Of a stretch of DNA of 64,000 nt, positions 35,453-47,078 are shown in pieces. Origin of the DNA: Corallococcus sp. EGB (GTDB lineage: Bacteria > Myxococcota > Myxococcia > Myxococcales > Myxococcaceae); assembly GCF_019968905.1 (NCBI RefSeq), contig NZ_CP079946.1, positions 6,359,356 to 6,423,355 on the forward strand, given 5' to 3'. Within the stretch, counting starts at the first letter, position 1. Each line of letters opens with the position of its first letter. The position numbers and the translations under genes were made by a program. The notes beneath the pieces were generated by a model, which worked only from the letters and a program-made list of their open reading frames with translations, did no database searches and was not told the DNA's origin.

Positions 35453-36619
35453 TCATCCGGGCAGGGCGACCACCACCGCGGTCTTGTTGTGGAACTGGGG
35501 AACGCCACCGCCCATGGCCCCCACCTCGCCCAGGGTCAGGCAGCCCACGACCGGGACGCCCTCTCCGAGCGCCTCCTGGAACCGTGAAAGCTCCTCCCGG
35601 ACGCCCTCGCCCAGGAGGAGGTACCGGGAGACGCAATCGAACACCACCGCGCCGCCCACCGCGCCAGGGGTTGCCTCCCGGGCCAGGGTGGCGGCACTGG
35701 CCGCGGCGTCGAGCAGGTCCGCGCGCTTGCCCTCCATGACGCGGACCAGGGAGCCGTCAGGGACCTCGGCGATGAAGCGCACCGAACCGTCGGGTTCGAC
35801 GGACAGGGGGTCGCGGATCACGAACTCGCCATTGGCCTGGGGAATCCCCAGCGGGTGGGTCATCGCGAAGAGGGGAAAGCTCCGCGCATCCAGGGGGTCT
35901 CCCCGGCTCTCGGCCGTGTGCCGGTAGACCTCGAAGGCGCGCTCGTAATCGAGCTCGACGGCGGTCGATCCGCGAGACCTGGTGACCTGCGAGGGCGGCC
36001 CATACGGAGACCAGCCGTGCTGGATGCCCACGCCGAACGGCGCCAGGGCGTCAAAGGCAATCACGACCACCTGGTCCTGGTAGGCGCGCCCTTGCGTGAA
36101 CTGGGCCGTCTTCACGAACCGGACGTTGTTGCCCGCTCCGCCCCCCGCCCACCGGATGCCCGCGCCCGCCTCCTGTTGAGCCCCGCGCACGACCTCCGTC
36201 GAGTTGCCGCTCAGCGCGTCCGGCAGGACGAACAGCGTGCGCCGGTATCCGGGCGGCTTGGGAGGCAGCTTGCTGACGGCCTCCGCCACCGCCGCGCGCC
36301 CGGCTGCCCTGGGGGTCTCACTGACCGGCCCGCCCATCCCCACGCCGACGCGGAAGTCATCGCCGCGGAAGAGCGCGATGACCAGGCCCTGGAGCATCAG
36401 CTCCGTCCCCGCGAAGACGCCCGCCGCGCAGCACCCGGCCCAGGGGATGTCCCCGAGCTCCGCGCCAACGGCGGACGCCAGCGCCACCGCGTCGTACTGG
36501 TCCGTGCACAGCACGAGGGCGAAGGTGGGCGCGTCCGCGCCGCGCAGCGCCTCCTGGCCCGCCTCCCGCGCCGCGACGGCGCAATCCAGCGAGCGGCTCT
36601 TTCCGATTTGGATCCGCAT
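35453..36619 (-). CDS. FIST-domain sensor protein
   Basis: 388 aa from the ATG at 36619 (MRIQIGKSRSLDCAVAARE). The sequence matches the FIST N and FIST C layout: ALVLCTDQYDAVALASAV and GAELGDIPWAGCCAAGVF in the first half, GAGIRWAGGGAGNNVRF in the middle, and a C-terminal part ending VVGCLTLGEVGAMGGGVPQFHNKTAVVVAL. FIST domains are proposed to sense small ligands such as amino acids and normally pair with histidine kinases or cyclases. Here a kinase gene follows after 16 bp. A strong terminator of the upstream POT gene separates this pair from it. Confidence 0.9.
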   Translation of the reverse strand: MRIQIGKSRSLDCAVAAREAGQEALRGADAPTFALVLCTDQYDAVALASAVGAELGDIPWAGCCAAGVFAGTELMLQGLVIALFRGDDFRVGVGMGGPVSETPRAAGRAAVAEAVSKLPPKPPGYRRTLFVLPDALSGNSTEVVRGAQQEAGAGIRWAGGGAGNNVRFVKTAQFTQGRAYQDQVVVIAFDALAPFGVGIQHGWSPYGPPSQVTRSRGSTAVELDYERAFEVYRHTAESRGDPLDARSFPLFAMTHPLGIPQANGEFVIRDPLSVEPDGSVRFIAEVPDGSLVRVMEGKRADLLDAAASAATLAREATPGAVGGAVVFDCVSRYLLLGEGVREELSRFQEALGEGVPVVGCLTLGEVGAMGGGVPQFHNKTAVVVALPG

Positions 36620-36676
36620 GGGCTCCAGGAATCGATACCCACGCGGGAGCGGGCGTGCAGGGCCCCCGGGCCCCAT

Positions 36677-36714
36677 GAAAAACGCCGGAGCACCCTGGGG
36701 GCGCTCCGGCGTTC
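36677..36714 (-). terminator. Intrinsic terminator after the second POT gene
   Basis: On the minus strand an 11-bp perfect stem AACGCCGGAGC / GCTCCGGCGTT (36703-36713 with 36681-36691) encloses an 11-nt loop and is followed by a run of Ts (complement of 36678-36682). It lies about 30 bp past the POT stop codon and upstream of the FIST start. Confidence 0.85.
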
Positions 36715-36742
36715 GTGCTCCAGCAGGACTGCCCTGCCCGGC

Positions 36743-38131
36743 TCAGGTGGCCGGGTGGACGGTGCCTTCCTGGTGCGTGGGCGCCGCCGCGGGCGTCACC
36801 TCGTCCGTGCCGTGCATCATCCGCTTCAGCATGGGGGCGAGGAACAGCAGGATGACGCCCGACAGGCCCGCGCCGATGACGATGGTGAGGAACACGCTGA
36901 ACTCACCCATCTTCTCCGAGTAGCCCCCCAGCACGCCGGACAGCTTGTTGGCCACCGCGTTCGCCAGGAACCACACGCCCATCATCGCGGAGGTGACGCG
37001 CTGGGGCGCCACCTTGCTCACCATGGACAGGCCCACCGGCGACAGGCACAGCTCGCCCATGGTGTGGAAGAGGTACGCCATGATGACCCACCACGCCGCC
37101 GCCTTGCCGTCCGCGGCGCTCTCCTTGGAGGCGCCCAGCATGAAGGCGAAGCCCACCGCCAGGAAGATGAGCCCCAGGGACATCTTCACCGGGATGCTCA
37201 GGTCCTTGCCCTTCGCCGCCAGCGAGCTCCACACCATCGCGAAGATGGGCGCCAGCGTCACGATGAAGACGGAGTTGAAGTTCTGGAACCAGGTGGTGGG
37301 CACCTCCCAGCCGAACATCGAGCGGTCCACCTTCTGGTCCGTGTAGAGGTTCATCAGGCCGCCCGCCTGCTCGAAGCCCGTCCAGAACGCCACCACGAAC
37401 ATCGCGATGATGAGGATGACGATGATGCGGTCCCACTCCTCGCGGGAGAACGCGCGGCGCTTGCCATTCACCGTCGGCGTCTGGGCGGGCGTGGGGCGCG
37501 GCGCGGGCTCCATCCCCACGTTGCCCAGGAAGCGCTTGCCCAGCGCCACGAAGACGAGCACGCCCAGCGTCATGCCCACGCCGGCGGAGCCGAAGCCCCA
37601 GTGCCAGCCCACGCGCTCCCCCAGCGTGCCGCAGATGAAGTTGCCCAGCACCGCGCCCAGGTTGATGCCCATGTAGAAGATGGTGAAGGCACCGTCGCGC
37701 CGGCCGTCACCCGCGGGGTACAGCCCGCCCACCATGGTGGAGATGTTCGGCTTGAAGAAGCCGTTGCCAATGATGAGGAAGCCCAGGCCCGTGTAGAAGA
37801 TGGGGATTCCCGGGAGCGCCAGCAGCAGGTGGCCGATGACCATCAGCACGCCGCCCATCAGCACCGCCTTGCGCTGGCCGATGAAGCGGTCCGCGATGTA
37901 GCCGCCCAGGATGGGCGTCAGGTACACGAGGCCGGTGTACGTGCCGTACAGGCTCAGCGCATCCGCCGTGGACCAGCCAAAGCCGCCCCGCACCTTGTCG
38001 GTGAGGAAGAGCACCAGCAGGCCGCGCATGCCGTAATAGGACATGCGCTCCCACATCTCGGTGGCGAACAACAGGTAGAGGCCCGGGGGATGCCCCTTGC
38101 GGGCCTCGCCCGCGGCGACGGTGCTTTGCAT
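36743..38131 (-). CDS. POT-family peptide transporter, second copy
   Basis: 462 aa, about 12-14 membrane segments. The N-terminus carries PGLYLLFATEMWERMSYYGMRGLL, with the conserved ExxERMSYYGMR signature. It continues with LTPILGGYIADRFIGQRKAVLMGG and IIGNGFFKPNISTMVGGLY. The C-terminal half contains the FxxExxSPxGxS-like segment LFHTMGELCLSPVGLSMVSK. It should be a proton-coupled oligopeptide importer. It differs from the first POT protein at 31769 in length and sequence, so it is a paralogue and not a recent duplicate. The terminator at 36677-36714 ends its transcript. Confidence 0.92.
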   Translation of the reverse strand: MQSTVAAGEARKGHPPGLYLLFATEMWERMSYYGMRGLLVLFLTDKVRGGFGWSTADALSLYGTYTGLVYLTPILGGYIADRFIGQRKAVLMGGVLMVIGHLLLALPGIPIFYTGLGFLIIGNGFFKPNISTMVGGLYPAGDGRRDGAFTIFYMGINLGAVLGNFICGTLGERVGWHWGFGSAGVGMTLGVLVFVALGKRFLGNVGMEPAPRPTPAQTPTVNGKRRAFSREEWDRIIVILIIAMFVVAFWTGFEQAGGLMNLYTDQKVDRSMFGWEVPTTWFQNFNSVFIVTLAPIFAMVWSSLAAKGKDLSIPVKMSLGLIFLAVGFAFMLGASKESAADGKAAAWWVIMAYLFHTMGELCLSPVGLSMVSKVAPQRVTSAMMGVWFLANAVANKLSGVLGGYSEKMGEFSVFLTIVIGAGLSGVILLFLAPMLKRMMHGTDEVTPAAAPTHQEGTVHPAT

Positions 38132-38302
38132 GCCGTGAGTTCCTCGTGCGGATTCTTGGGAGGGAAACGAAAAGTCGCGCGACTGTAACAGGAGTCTCGG
38201 CCCGGGCGAGGACAGAGGACACCCTGCGTCCTGGGGAATTCCCGCTCCCTGCGCGAGCGGCCCGCCAGCCCCCCGCGCCCTCCGCGTTCGTGGCCGGGCG
38301 CG

Positions 38303-41226
<2,924 letters not shown>

Positions 41227-41230
<4 letters not shown>

Positions 41231-42015
41231 GGTTTCATTCCTTCGGTGACCAGCGTCACCGCGTACTTCAAGGCCTCCGGGTCCTCGAGCATCGCCAGGA
41301 AGTCGGCGCAGTGCGACTGGTAGGCCTCGGGGCCGCCGAGGGCCGCCGTGCCCACCGGCGCCAGCGCCTCGAAGCGCGTCTTCCAGTCGCGCACGAGCCG
41401 CGCCTCCGCGGCCCCCGGAGCGAGGTAGAAGGGCATCAGGTGGACGCGCACGTCGGAGAGCCCCGCCCGGCGGAATTCGGAGAACAGCTTGCGGCCGACG
41501 TACAGGTCGAAGCCGTGCGACGCCAGGGCCTCCACGATGCGCTGGGTGCCCGCGCGCAGGTGCTCCGGGAAGGGCCAGTTCTGGAAGCCCAGCCCGTCGA
41601 TGTCGGACACCACCACCCGGCCTCCGGGCCGCGTCACGCGGATGAGCTCCGCGAGCGCCAGGTCGCGGTCGGGCAGGTACTCGAAGACGTACTGGCTCCA
41701 CGCGTAGTCGAACGCGTCCGCGGGAAGGCCCGTGGCGCGCACGTCCGCCTGGAGGAACGTCAGGTGCGGGCGGTGGGCGTTGCGCGCCCGGGCCTCCGCG
41801 ACGCGGCCCTCGTGCAGGTCCACGCCGGTGACGTGGCCGCCCTCCCCCACCAGCTCCGCCATCAACTCCGAGATGCCGCCGGGGCCGCAGCCGGCGTCCA
41901 GCACGCGGTCCCCCGGCTTGAGGCCCGTGCGGCGCAGGACCGCGCGCGTGTCCTGGGACTGCTCCTGCTCCAACAGGCGGCGGGCCTCGTCCGCGGATTC
42001 CATGAGGTACATCAT
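41227..42015 (-). CDS. Class I SAM-dependent methyltransferase
   Basis: 262 aa from the first of two adjacent ATGs (42015), with AGGAGG upstream. SAM-binding motif I reads VLDAGCGPGGISELMAEL (~45), motif II GVDLHEGRVAEARARN, and the post-I acidic and QADVRATGLP segments are also present. The substrate cannot be told; the sequence resembles UbiE/Methyltransf_11 enzymes that act on small molecules. It overlaps its upstream neighbour by 4 bp (ATGA) and its downstream neighbour by 4 bp (GTGA), so all three proteins are likely made together. It could make or modify the ligand sensed by the kinase, which is inference. Confidence 0.88.
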
Positions 42016-44456
42016 CGCGCCTCCTGCTTCTCGAGCGATGCCGCGGCCGACACGACCGCGCGGCGCTTCATGCGCCGCATGGGGAACTGCCGCTCGAAGA
42101 GCGAGCGCCAGGCCTCGCACCAGCGGCGCACCATGGAGCGGTGGAAGGTCCAGTCGGAGAAGCGGCCCTGGTCCACGAAGCCCTGCTCGCGCAGCACCGG
42201 CACGTCCAGCGCGTCCACGAGGCCCAGCGCCGAGCGCCGGCCGCGCTCGCGAGCGTGCACCATGCACCGCAGCGTCAGCGCCGCCACCGCGTCCGTCGCG
42301 CGCGGGTGCTCGCGGTCCGCCACCACCAGGTTGAAGCCGTTGGTGACTTCGATGAGGCTCAGGCCCGGCGTGGCCTCGTCCTGGAGCGCCAGCGCGAGCG
42401 GGCCCGCCTCGCCGTCCACCACGAAGATCCGCCGCTCGCGGTGCAGGCCCGCGCCCCGGAAGCGCTCGAACAGGTGCGCCTCGGGGCCGGGGTCCGCGCA
42501 CAGGTCCTCGCTGAGCAGACGCACCATCTCCCCGCGGCGGCGCAGGTAGGACTCCAGCCACCGGCGGTCCGCCGGCGTCGCCTCGCGCACGGCCGGCAGC
42601 GCCCTCGCGTCCACGACACGATTCTGGGTCAGGTCCGCGCGCAGGTAGTGGAACTGGCGCAGGTGGCACAGGCCCTGCCCCTCCAAGACGCGCGCCAGCC
42701 ACGTGCCCAGCCGGTGCGGCCACCGGTTGTCGGTGCGCCACATGTAGCGGATGAACTCCACGTCCTCCATCGCCTCCCCCACCTCCACGGCGAGCGAGGT
42801 GAGCTCGCTGGAGATCTGCTCGCTGCGCCGGAAGCCCGGCATCACGGCCAGGTGCTGCACCAGCCACGTGCCGGAGTACATGCGCAGGCCGTTGACGTGT
42901 CCCAGGGGCCGGTGCGCGTCCGTGAAGACGAGCGAGCGCCCCAGTTCGCGCGCGCGCCCCAGCCGCGCGTGCGTCTCCTCCAGCACGGGCAGGACGCGGG
43001 ACTCCTCGCCGAAGGGGTGGTCCGGGTGGAAGGTGTAGCGGGCGTCCTCCATCATCCGCCAGAGGTCCGGGAAGCGGAACTCCGCGCCGTCGCACACCTG
43101 GGGCTGCCGGGCGGAGACGAATGCATCCACGATGGCGTCGCGCACCGCGCGAGGCATGTCCAGGATGCGCACGCCGCAGCGGTAGGGCCTCAGGCGTTGA
43201 TCATGCTGGGACTCGAACGGGACGACGTCCACCGAGCGCACCTCCACGCGGCACGCCGCCTCCGCGCCGTCCGGCAACAGCAGCGTGGTGTCCAGCTGCG
43301 AGCCCACCGGCAGCACCTCGCACGACGCGTCGATGGGGAAGGCGAACCCGCGCGCGCCCAGGTCCAGCACCGCGCGGGTGATGCGCTGGCCGCTGAACGG
43401 CGACGTGAAGCTCACGAGGAAGCGGTGCTGCGCGCCGGGGCGGAAGCGCGGCTGCCCGCGCCGGTTCTCCACCGCGAGCGAGCGCGGCATGCCCAGCGCC
43501 ACGCCGTCACGCCCCGCGCGGAGCACGCTGGTGACGCCCCGGTAGCGCTGGCCGCCCATCTCGAAGGACAGGTGGACCACCTCGCCCACGGTCGCGGGCA
43601 GCGACGGGGACACCTGCCCGAGCAGGAGGCCGCGCTCGTCGCAGGGCTCCACCGTGGCGGACTCCAGCTGGAAGTGCGCGGTCTGTCTGTCCGGCGGATG
43701 CAGCCACACGGGCAGCTCGCGCCGCAGCGCCTTGCGCAGCGCCGCCTGCACCGCCACCGCGTCCCGCAGCGTGCGCGGCGGGGCGGAGGTGGCGTCATCC
43801 GTGGTGGGCCTCCAGGAGATGCCCACGCGCAGGAACAGCTGCGTCCCCTGCTGGACGGGCGAGGCGTGGCGCACGTACGCGCGGGCCACGTGCAGCACCG
43901 CCCGGCCGTCGCGCACCATGGACAGCGCGTCCAGGGGTGTGCCGGGGAGGAAGGCCGCCATCGACGCGTCCATGGGGACCTGGAGCGCGGCGCCGAAGTG
44001 GCCCAGGTCCTGGCACTCGGCGCTGAAGGGCTGGCCCCGCAGGCGGAAGTCCACGCGCATCCCCGCGTCCAGCGACACGCGCGTGGAGGCGCGCAGCTGC
44101 AGCAGGTCCCGCAGGCGCATGCTCAGCTCGCCTTCCGTCAGCCCGTCATCCAGGGTGCTGAAGACGTGCCCCTCCGCGGCCGTCTCCACCAGCTCCTCCA
44201 GCCCGTGTTGATCCGACCGCGCGCAGACGAACACGCAGACGGCCTCCGGCGCCGCGCGGTCCACGTGCCGCAGGAAGCGGCGCGCGTTGTCCGCGGGCGC
44301 GATGATCAGCGTGGGCGCGGACGCCTCCATGCACCGCGTGGCTTCCAGCTGTGAACCCACCACCGAGACACGGTGTGCGTTCAACGCGGACTTGAGCGCG
44401 TTGCGGCGCACCTCGTTGGGGTGGACGATGAGGACTTCGTGAGTCGGCACGCTCAT
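42012..44456 (-). CDS. Large PilZ-type protein with receiver-like N-terminus
   Basis: 814 aa from the ATG at 44456 (MSVPTHEVLIVHPNEVRRNA). Residues ~5-120 look like a degenerate receiver domain: the alpha/beta rhythm is kept, but the acidic pocket and phospho-acceptor are not obvious. Two PilZ-like barrels follow, one about 125-230 (VDFRLRGQPFSAECQDLGHFG) and one about 330-440 (RRGQPRFRPGAQHRFLVSF...LDLGARGFAF). The RxxxR and D/NxSxxG di-GMP motifs are only partly kept, with the Ser missing. The last ~370 residues (PDLWRMMEDARYTFHPDHPF onward, with an MYSGTWLVQHLAVMPGFR core) may be GNAT-like. It is first in the operon with the methyltransferase and hybrid kinase. Confidence 0.8.
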   Translation of the reverse strand: MSVPTHEVLIVHPNEVRRNALKSALNAHRVSVVGSQLEATRCMEASAPTLIIAPADNARRFLRHVDRAAPEAVCVFVCARSDQHGLEELVETAAEGHVFSTLDDGLTEGELSMRLRDLLQLRASTRVSLDAGMRVDFRLRGQPFSAECQDLGHFGAALQVPMDASMAAFLPGTPLDALSMVRDGRAVLHVARAYVRHASPVQQGTQLFLRVGISWRPTTDDATSAPPRTLRDAVAVQAALRKALRRELPVWLHPPDRQTAHFQLESATVEPCDERGLLLGQVSPSLPATVGEVVHLSFEMGGQRYRGVTSVLRAGRDGVALGMPRSLAVENRRGQPRFRPGAQHRFLVSFTSPFSGQRITRAVLDLGARGFAFPIDASCEVLPVGSQLDTTLLLPDGAEAACRVEVRSVDVVPFESQHDQRLRPYRCGVRILDMPRAVRDAIVDAFVSARQPQVCDGAEFRFPDLWRMMEDARYTFHPDHPFGEESRVLPVLEETHARLGRARELGRSLVFTDAHRPLGHVNGLRMYSGTWLVQHLAVMPGFRRSEQISSELTSLAVEVGEAMEDVEFIRYMWRTDNRWPHRLGTWLARVLEGQGLCHLRQFHYLRADLTQNRVVDARALPAVREATPADRRWLESYLRRRGEMVRLLSEDLCADPGPEAHLFERFRGAGLHRERRIFVVDGEAGPLALALQDEATPGLSLIEVTNGFNLVVADREHPRATDAVAALTLRCMVHARERGRRSALGLVDALDVPVLREQGFVDQGRFSDWTFHRSMVRRWCEAWRSLFERQFPMRRMKRRAVVSAAASLEKQEAR

Positions 44457-44833
44457 GGATTTTTCCCGACGCGCAAGAGCCACACCGGCGCCTGTGCATG
44501 GCGCCATTCCCGTCGACGCGGGGCTCGCACGCGCCCCGTTCCCGCCATCCACATGTCTTGAGTGCCCGAGCCAGGTGCTCTCTTGTCGCCAGCGGGACGC
44601 GCGCTGAAACGCCCTCCCGGTGAACCGCCGGCGAACAACGTCCCTATACTTTACCTGCTCCCATGGATTAGGTGATGTACGCAGGGGTAAGCGACTTTTC
44701 GGAATAGGTTAAAGACGCGCAGTCACCGAGGACCCCTTGGTGGGTAGGACGCACGGCCGCGGGAAGGTGAAGCGCGCTGGTCGCGAGGCCTGCACGCCGT
44801 TACAGAATACGCGGGCGACGAGGAGGTCCCTCC
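44457..44833. other. Divergent regulatory region between the PilZ operon and nadA
   Basis: About 377 bp, including the most AT-rich stretch nearby (44640-44725). A TATACT hexamer at 44645-44650 could be a -10 element for nadA, but no good -35 is at the right distance. TTACCTGC and GCAGGGGTAA (about 44651-44690) form an imperfect inverted repeat across it. I recognise no riboswitch. Confidence 0.4.
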
Positions 44834-45766
44834 ATGGGAGAGACGGTGGATTACGAGGCCGGAATCCGGGAGCTGAAGCGCTCCATGAACGCGGTCATCC
44901 TGGCGCACTACTACCAGGAGAGCGAGGTGCAGGACGTGGCCGACTTCGTCGGTGACAGCCTGGCGCTCGCGCAGGCGGCGGCGCGGACGGAAGCGGACGT
45001 CATCGTTTTCTGCGGTGTGCACTTCATGGCGGAGACCGCGAAGATTCTGAATCCCACCCGACAGGTGTTGCTTCCGGACCTCAAGGCCGGCTGCTCCCTG
45101 TCGGACCGGTGCCCGCCCGCGGCCTTCAAGGCGTTCAAGGACAAGCACCCGGACGCCTTCGTGGTGTCGTACGTGAACAGCTCCGCCGCGGTGAAGGCGA
45201 TGAGCGACGTCATCTGCACGTCGTCCAACGCCGTGCGCATCGTGAACCAGATTCCGAAGGACCGCCCCATCCTCTTCGCGCCGGATCAACACCTGGGACG
45301 GCACGTGATGAAGGAGACGGGCCGCGACATGGTGCTGTGGCCGGGCAGCTGCATCGTCCATGAAATCTTCAGCGAGAAGAAGCTCGTGGGGCTGAAGGTG
45401 GAGCATCCGGACGCGCTGGTGGTGGCCCACCCGGAATGCGAGCAGCAGGTGCTGCGGCACGCGGACTTCATCGGCTCCACCAAGGCCATCCTGGATTACG
45501 TGGTGAAGAGCCCGAAGCAGAAGTTCATCGTGGTGACGGAGGCGGGCATCCTCCACCAGATGAAGAAGTCCGCGCCGGACAAGACGTATATCCCGGCGCC
45601 GCCGGACAACGGGTGCGCGTGCAACGAGTGCCCGTACATGCGGCTCAACACGCTGGAGAAGCTCTACCGGTGCATGCGGGACAGGACGCCGGAGCTGGTG
45701 CTGCCGGCGGAGCTGCAGCACGCGGCGCTGGCGCCCCTGCGGCGGATGCTGGAGTGGTCCGCCTGA
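44834..45766 (+). CDS. nadA: Quinolinate synthase
   Basis: 310 aa. It condenses iminoaspartate with dihydroxyacetone phosphate to give quinolinate for NAD synthesis. Conserved segments: [51 protein letters not shown] and [10 protein letters not shown]. Cluster-binding cysteines fit Cys in FCGVHF, PGSCIVH and the C-terminal [20 protein letters not shown] region. The ATG at 44834 follows GAGGAGG. No nadB or nadC is in the window. A possible terminator hairpin follows at 45775-45800. Confidence 0.96.
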   Translation: MGETVDYEAGIRELKRSMNAVILAHYYQESEVQDVADFVGDSLALAQAAARTEADVIVFCGVHFMAETAKILNPTRQVLLPDLKAGCSLSDRCPPAAFKAFKDKHPDAFVVSYVNSSAAVKAMSDVICTSSNAVRIVNQIPKDRPILFAPDQHLGRHVMKETGRDMVLWPGSCIVHEIFSEKKLVGLKVEHPDALVVAHPECEQQVLRHADFIGSTKAILDYVVKSPKQKFIVVTEAGILHQMKKSAPDKTYIPAPPDNGCACNECPYMRLNTLEKLYRCMRDRTPELVLPAELQHAALAPLRRMLEWSA

Positions 45767-45774
45767 GACAAGCC

Positions 45775-45800
45775 GGGGCGCGGACTGTCGGCCGCGTCCC
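45775..45800 (+). terminator. Possible terminator hairpin after nadA
   Basis: GGGGCGCGG (45775-45783) pairs with CCGCGTCCC (45792-45800) with one G-T pair and an 8-nt loop. It is followed by ACGTTTGA, a weak T-tract. It lies 8 bp past the nadA stop. Confidence 0.45.
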
Positions 45801-45854
45801 ACGTTTGATAACTCGCGTCTTGCGGATGGCGGGCCCAAGTGCCATGGAAGGAAC

Positions 45855-46466
45855 GTGGCCTTCCGATTTCTCGCACTTCCCGCCCACCGGCTGGTGGACT
45901 TCCCCAAGACCCTGCCGGACGACGAGCGCCTCGAGCCGGAGCTTCCCCCGGTGGTTGAAGCCGTGGAGCGAGCCCTCGCCGGCGCCGAGTTCCGCGACCT
46001 GAAAGCCCGCGACCGCCTGCGCGCCCTGCTTCAGGGAGACCGTCCCCCGGCGCTGGGTTCTCCGGGCAAGGGCTATGGCCCCAGCGCCATCTTCGCCCAG
46101 CCGCCCCAGGACCTGCCGGCGCTCCTGCGCATGGCGGACGAGCTGGAGCAGCTGGCGCGCCGGGAGGCCGGCGAGCGCGCGCTCGTGTGGAAGTGCGGCG
46201 AGTGCAGCGCCCGCTACGCGGTGCCGGTGGCGCTGGTGCGCCAGGTGTCCATCCGCTGCGAGCGCTGCGGCCACCCGGTGCAGCTGTCCTCGCAGCAGAG
46301 CCTGGGCGAGGAGGCCCTCATCGACCCGTTCCAGGGCGCGGTGAACACCAGCCGCTATCAGCTCGCGGGCTTCTTCCGCGAGGCCATGGCGCGCGGCTGG
46401 CCCGTGCTCGTGGCGGAGGGCGGAACCCCCGCGCCGCGCGGGCGTCCCGCCAGCCCGGCGGCCTGA
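45855..46466 (+). CDS. Uncharacterised protein with a four-cysteine zinc-ribbon segment
   Basis: 203 aa from a GTG at 45855 with GAAGGA just upstream. Residues ~1-100 are helical and without known motifs. Around residue 115 there is a C-x2-C ... C-x2-C pattern (WKCGECSARYAVPVALVRQ then IRCERCGHPV). This resembles the MJ0042-type zinc finger seen at the start of many myxobacterial proteins, here placed in the middle. No membrane segment. Function unknown; it converges with the Cys-rich gene at 46527. Confidence 0.75.
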   Translation: MAFRFLALPAHRLVDFPKTLPDDERLEPELPPVVEAVERALAGAEFRDLKARDRLRALLQGDRPPALGSPGKGYGPSAIFAQPPQDLPALLRMADELEQLARREAGERALVWKCGECSARYAVPVALVRQVSIRCERCGHPVQLSSQQSLGEEALIDPFQGAVNTSRYQLAGFFREAMARGWPVLVAEGGTPAPRGRPASPAA

Positions 46467-46497
46467 AGCCCCCGGAGCTTCGACGGCGCAGCTTCGA

Positions 46498-46516
46498 CGG
46501 GGCCCCATCCAGGCCC
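46498..46516. terminator. Short GC hairpin between convergent genes
   Basis: GGGGCC (46498-46503) and GGCCCC (46511-46516) flank a 7-nt loop in the 60-bp gap between two convergent genes. No T-tract is visible, so the role as terminator is tentative. Confidence 0.35.
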
Positions 46517-46526
46517 CCTCCCCGCT

Positions 46527-46892
46527 TCAGATGAAGATGCCCGCGGAGGCGTCGTTGCGCGCCTCCTGGAGTTCCTGCGTGGCGGGGTGGCCCCGCAGCG
46601 CGTCCGTGACCTGACGCGGCGCAGCGTGGCCCTTGCACTTGGCGCACTCGCACTTGCCGCGCTTGCAGGTGCAGTCCGCCTTGCTGCCGCAGGAGCACTT
46701 CGCGGTCAGCAGCTGATCCAGCTCCTCGAGGGGGCGGGGCGCGTCGTCCTTCCTGGCCTCCGGAGCGGTCGTCTCGGTGCCCTTGGAGGCGGCCGCCTTC
46801 GCGTGGGCCTCGCAGGCGTGGGCGCTGGCGGGCATCAGCCACAGGCCGCCCAGCAGCAATCCCGAGGTCATCCACATCGCGCTGCGTGCCAT
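46527..46892 (-). CDS. Secreted cysteine-rich, metallothionein-like small protein
   Basis: 121 aa with a signal peptide (MWMTSGLLLGGLWLMPASAHA) cleaved before CEAHAK. The middle holds a dense cysteine cluster, KCSCGSKADCTCKRGKCECA followed by KCKGH: eight to nine Cys within about 25 residues, interleaved with Lys. Spacing is mostly C-x-C and C-x2-C, as in metallothioneins and other metal-chelating peptides. The rest is charged and probably disordered. It is probably periplasmic or secreted and may bind copper, zinc or cadmium. No metal transporter is adjacent, so the physiological metal cannot be named. Confidence 0.75.
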   Translation of the reverse strand: MARSAMWMTSGLLLGGLWLMPASAHACEAHAKAAASKGTETTAPEARKDDAPRPLEELDQLLTAKCSCGSKADCTCKRGKCECAKCKGHAAPRQVTDALRGHPATQELQEARNDASAGIFI

Positions 46893-47078
46893 GGTCCGTT
46901 CTCCTTGGCGGAGGCCCCGACGAGGCGTTGGGGGGAGGCCGGCCGCCGTCCCGGCCTATAGCGCAGGGGACTCCCCCTGCCAAGGCGTTCGCGCGCACCT
47001 TTGCCTACCTCTTGACGGAGCACACGGTGCGCTCGCCCGTCGACGTGCCGCGCGCGTACAGTCCGCGCCCTGCCGCCC

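Noticed and set aside
44640-44725. A riboswitch (c-di-GMP or NAD type) upstream of nadA
   Set aside because: A GCAGGGGTAAGC string looked suggestive, but the conserved paired elements of neither class can be built.
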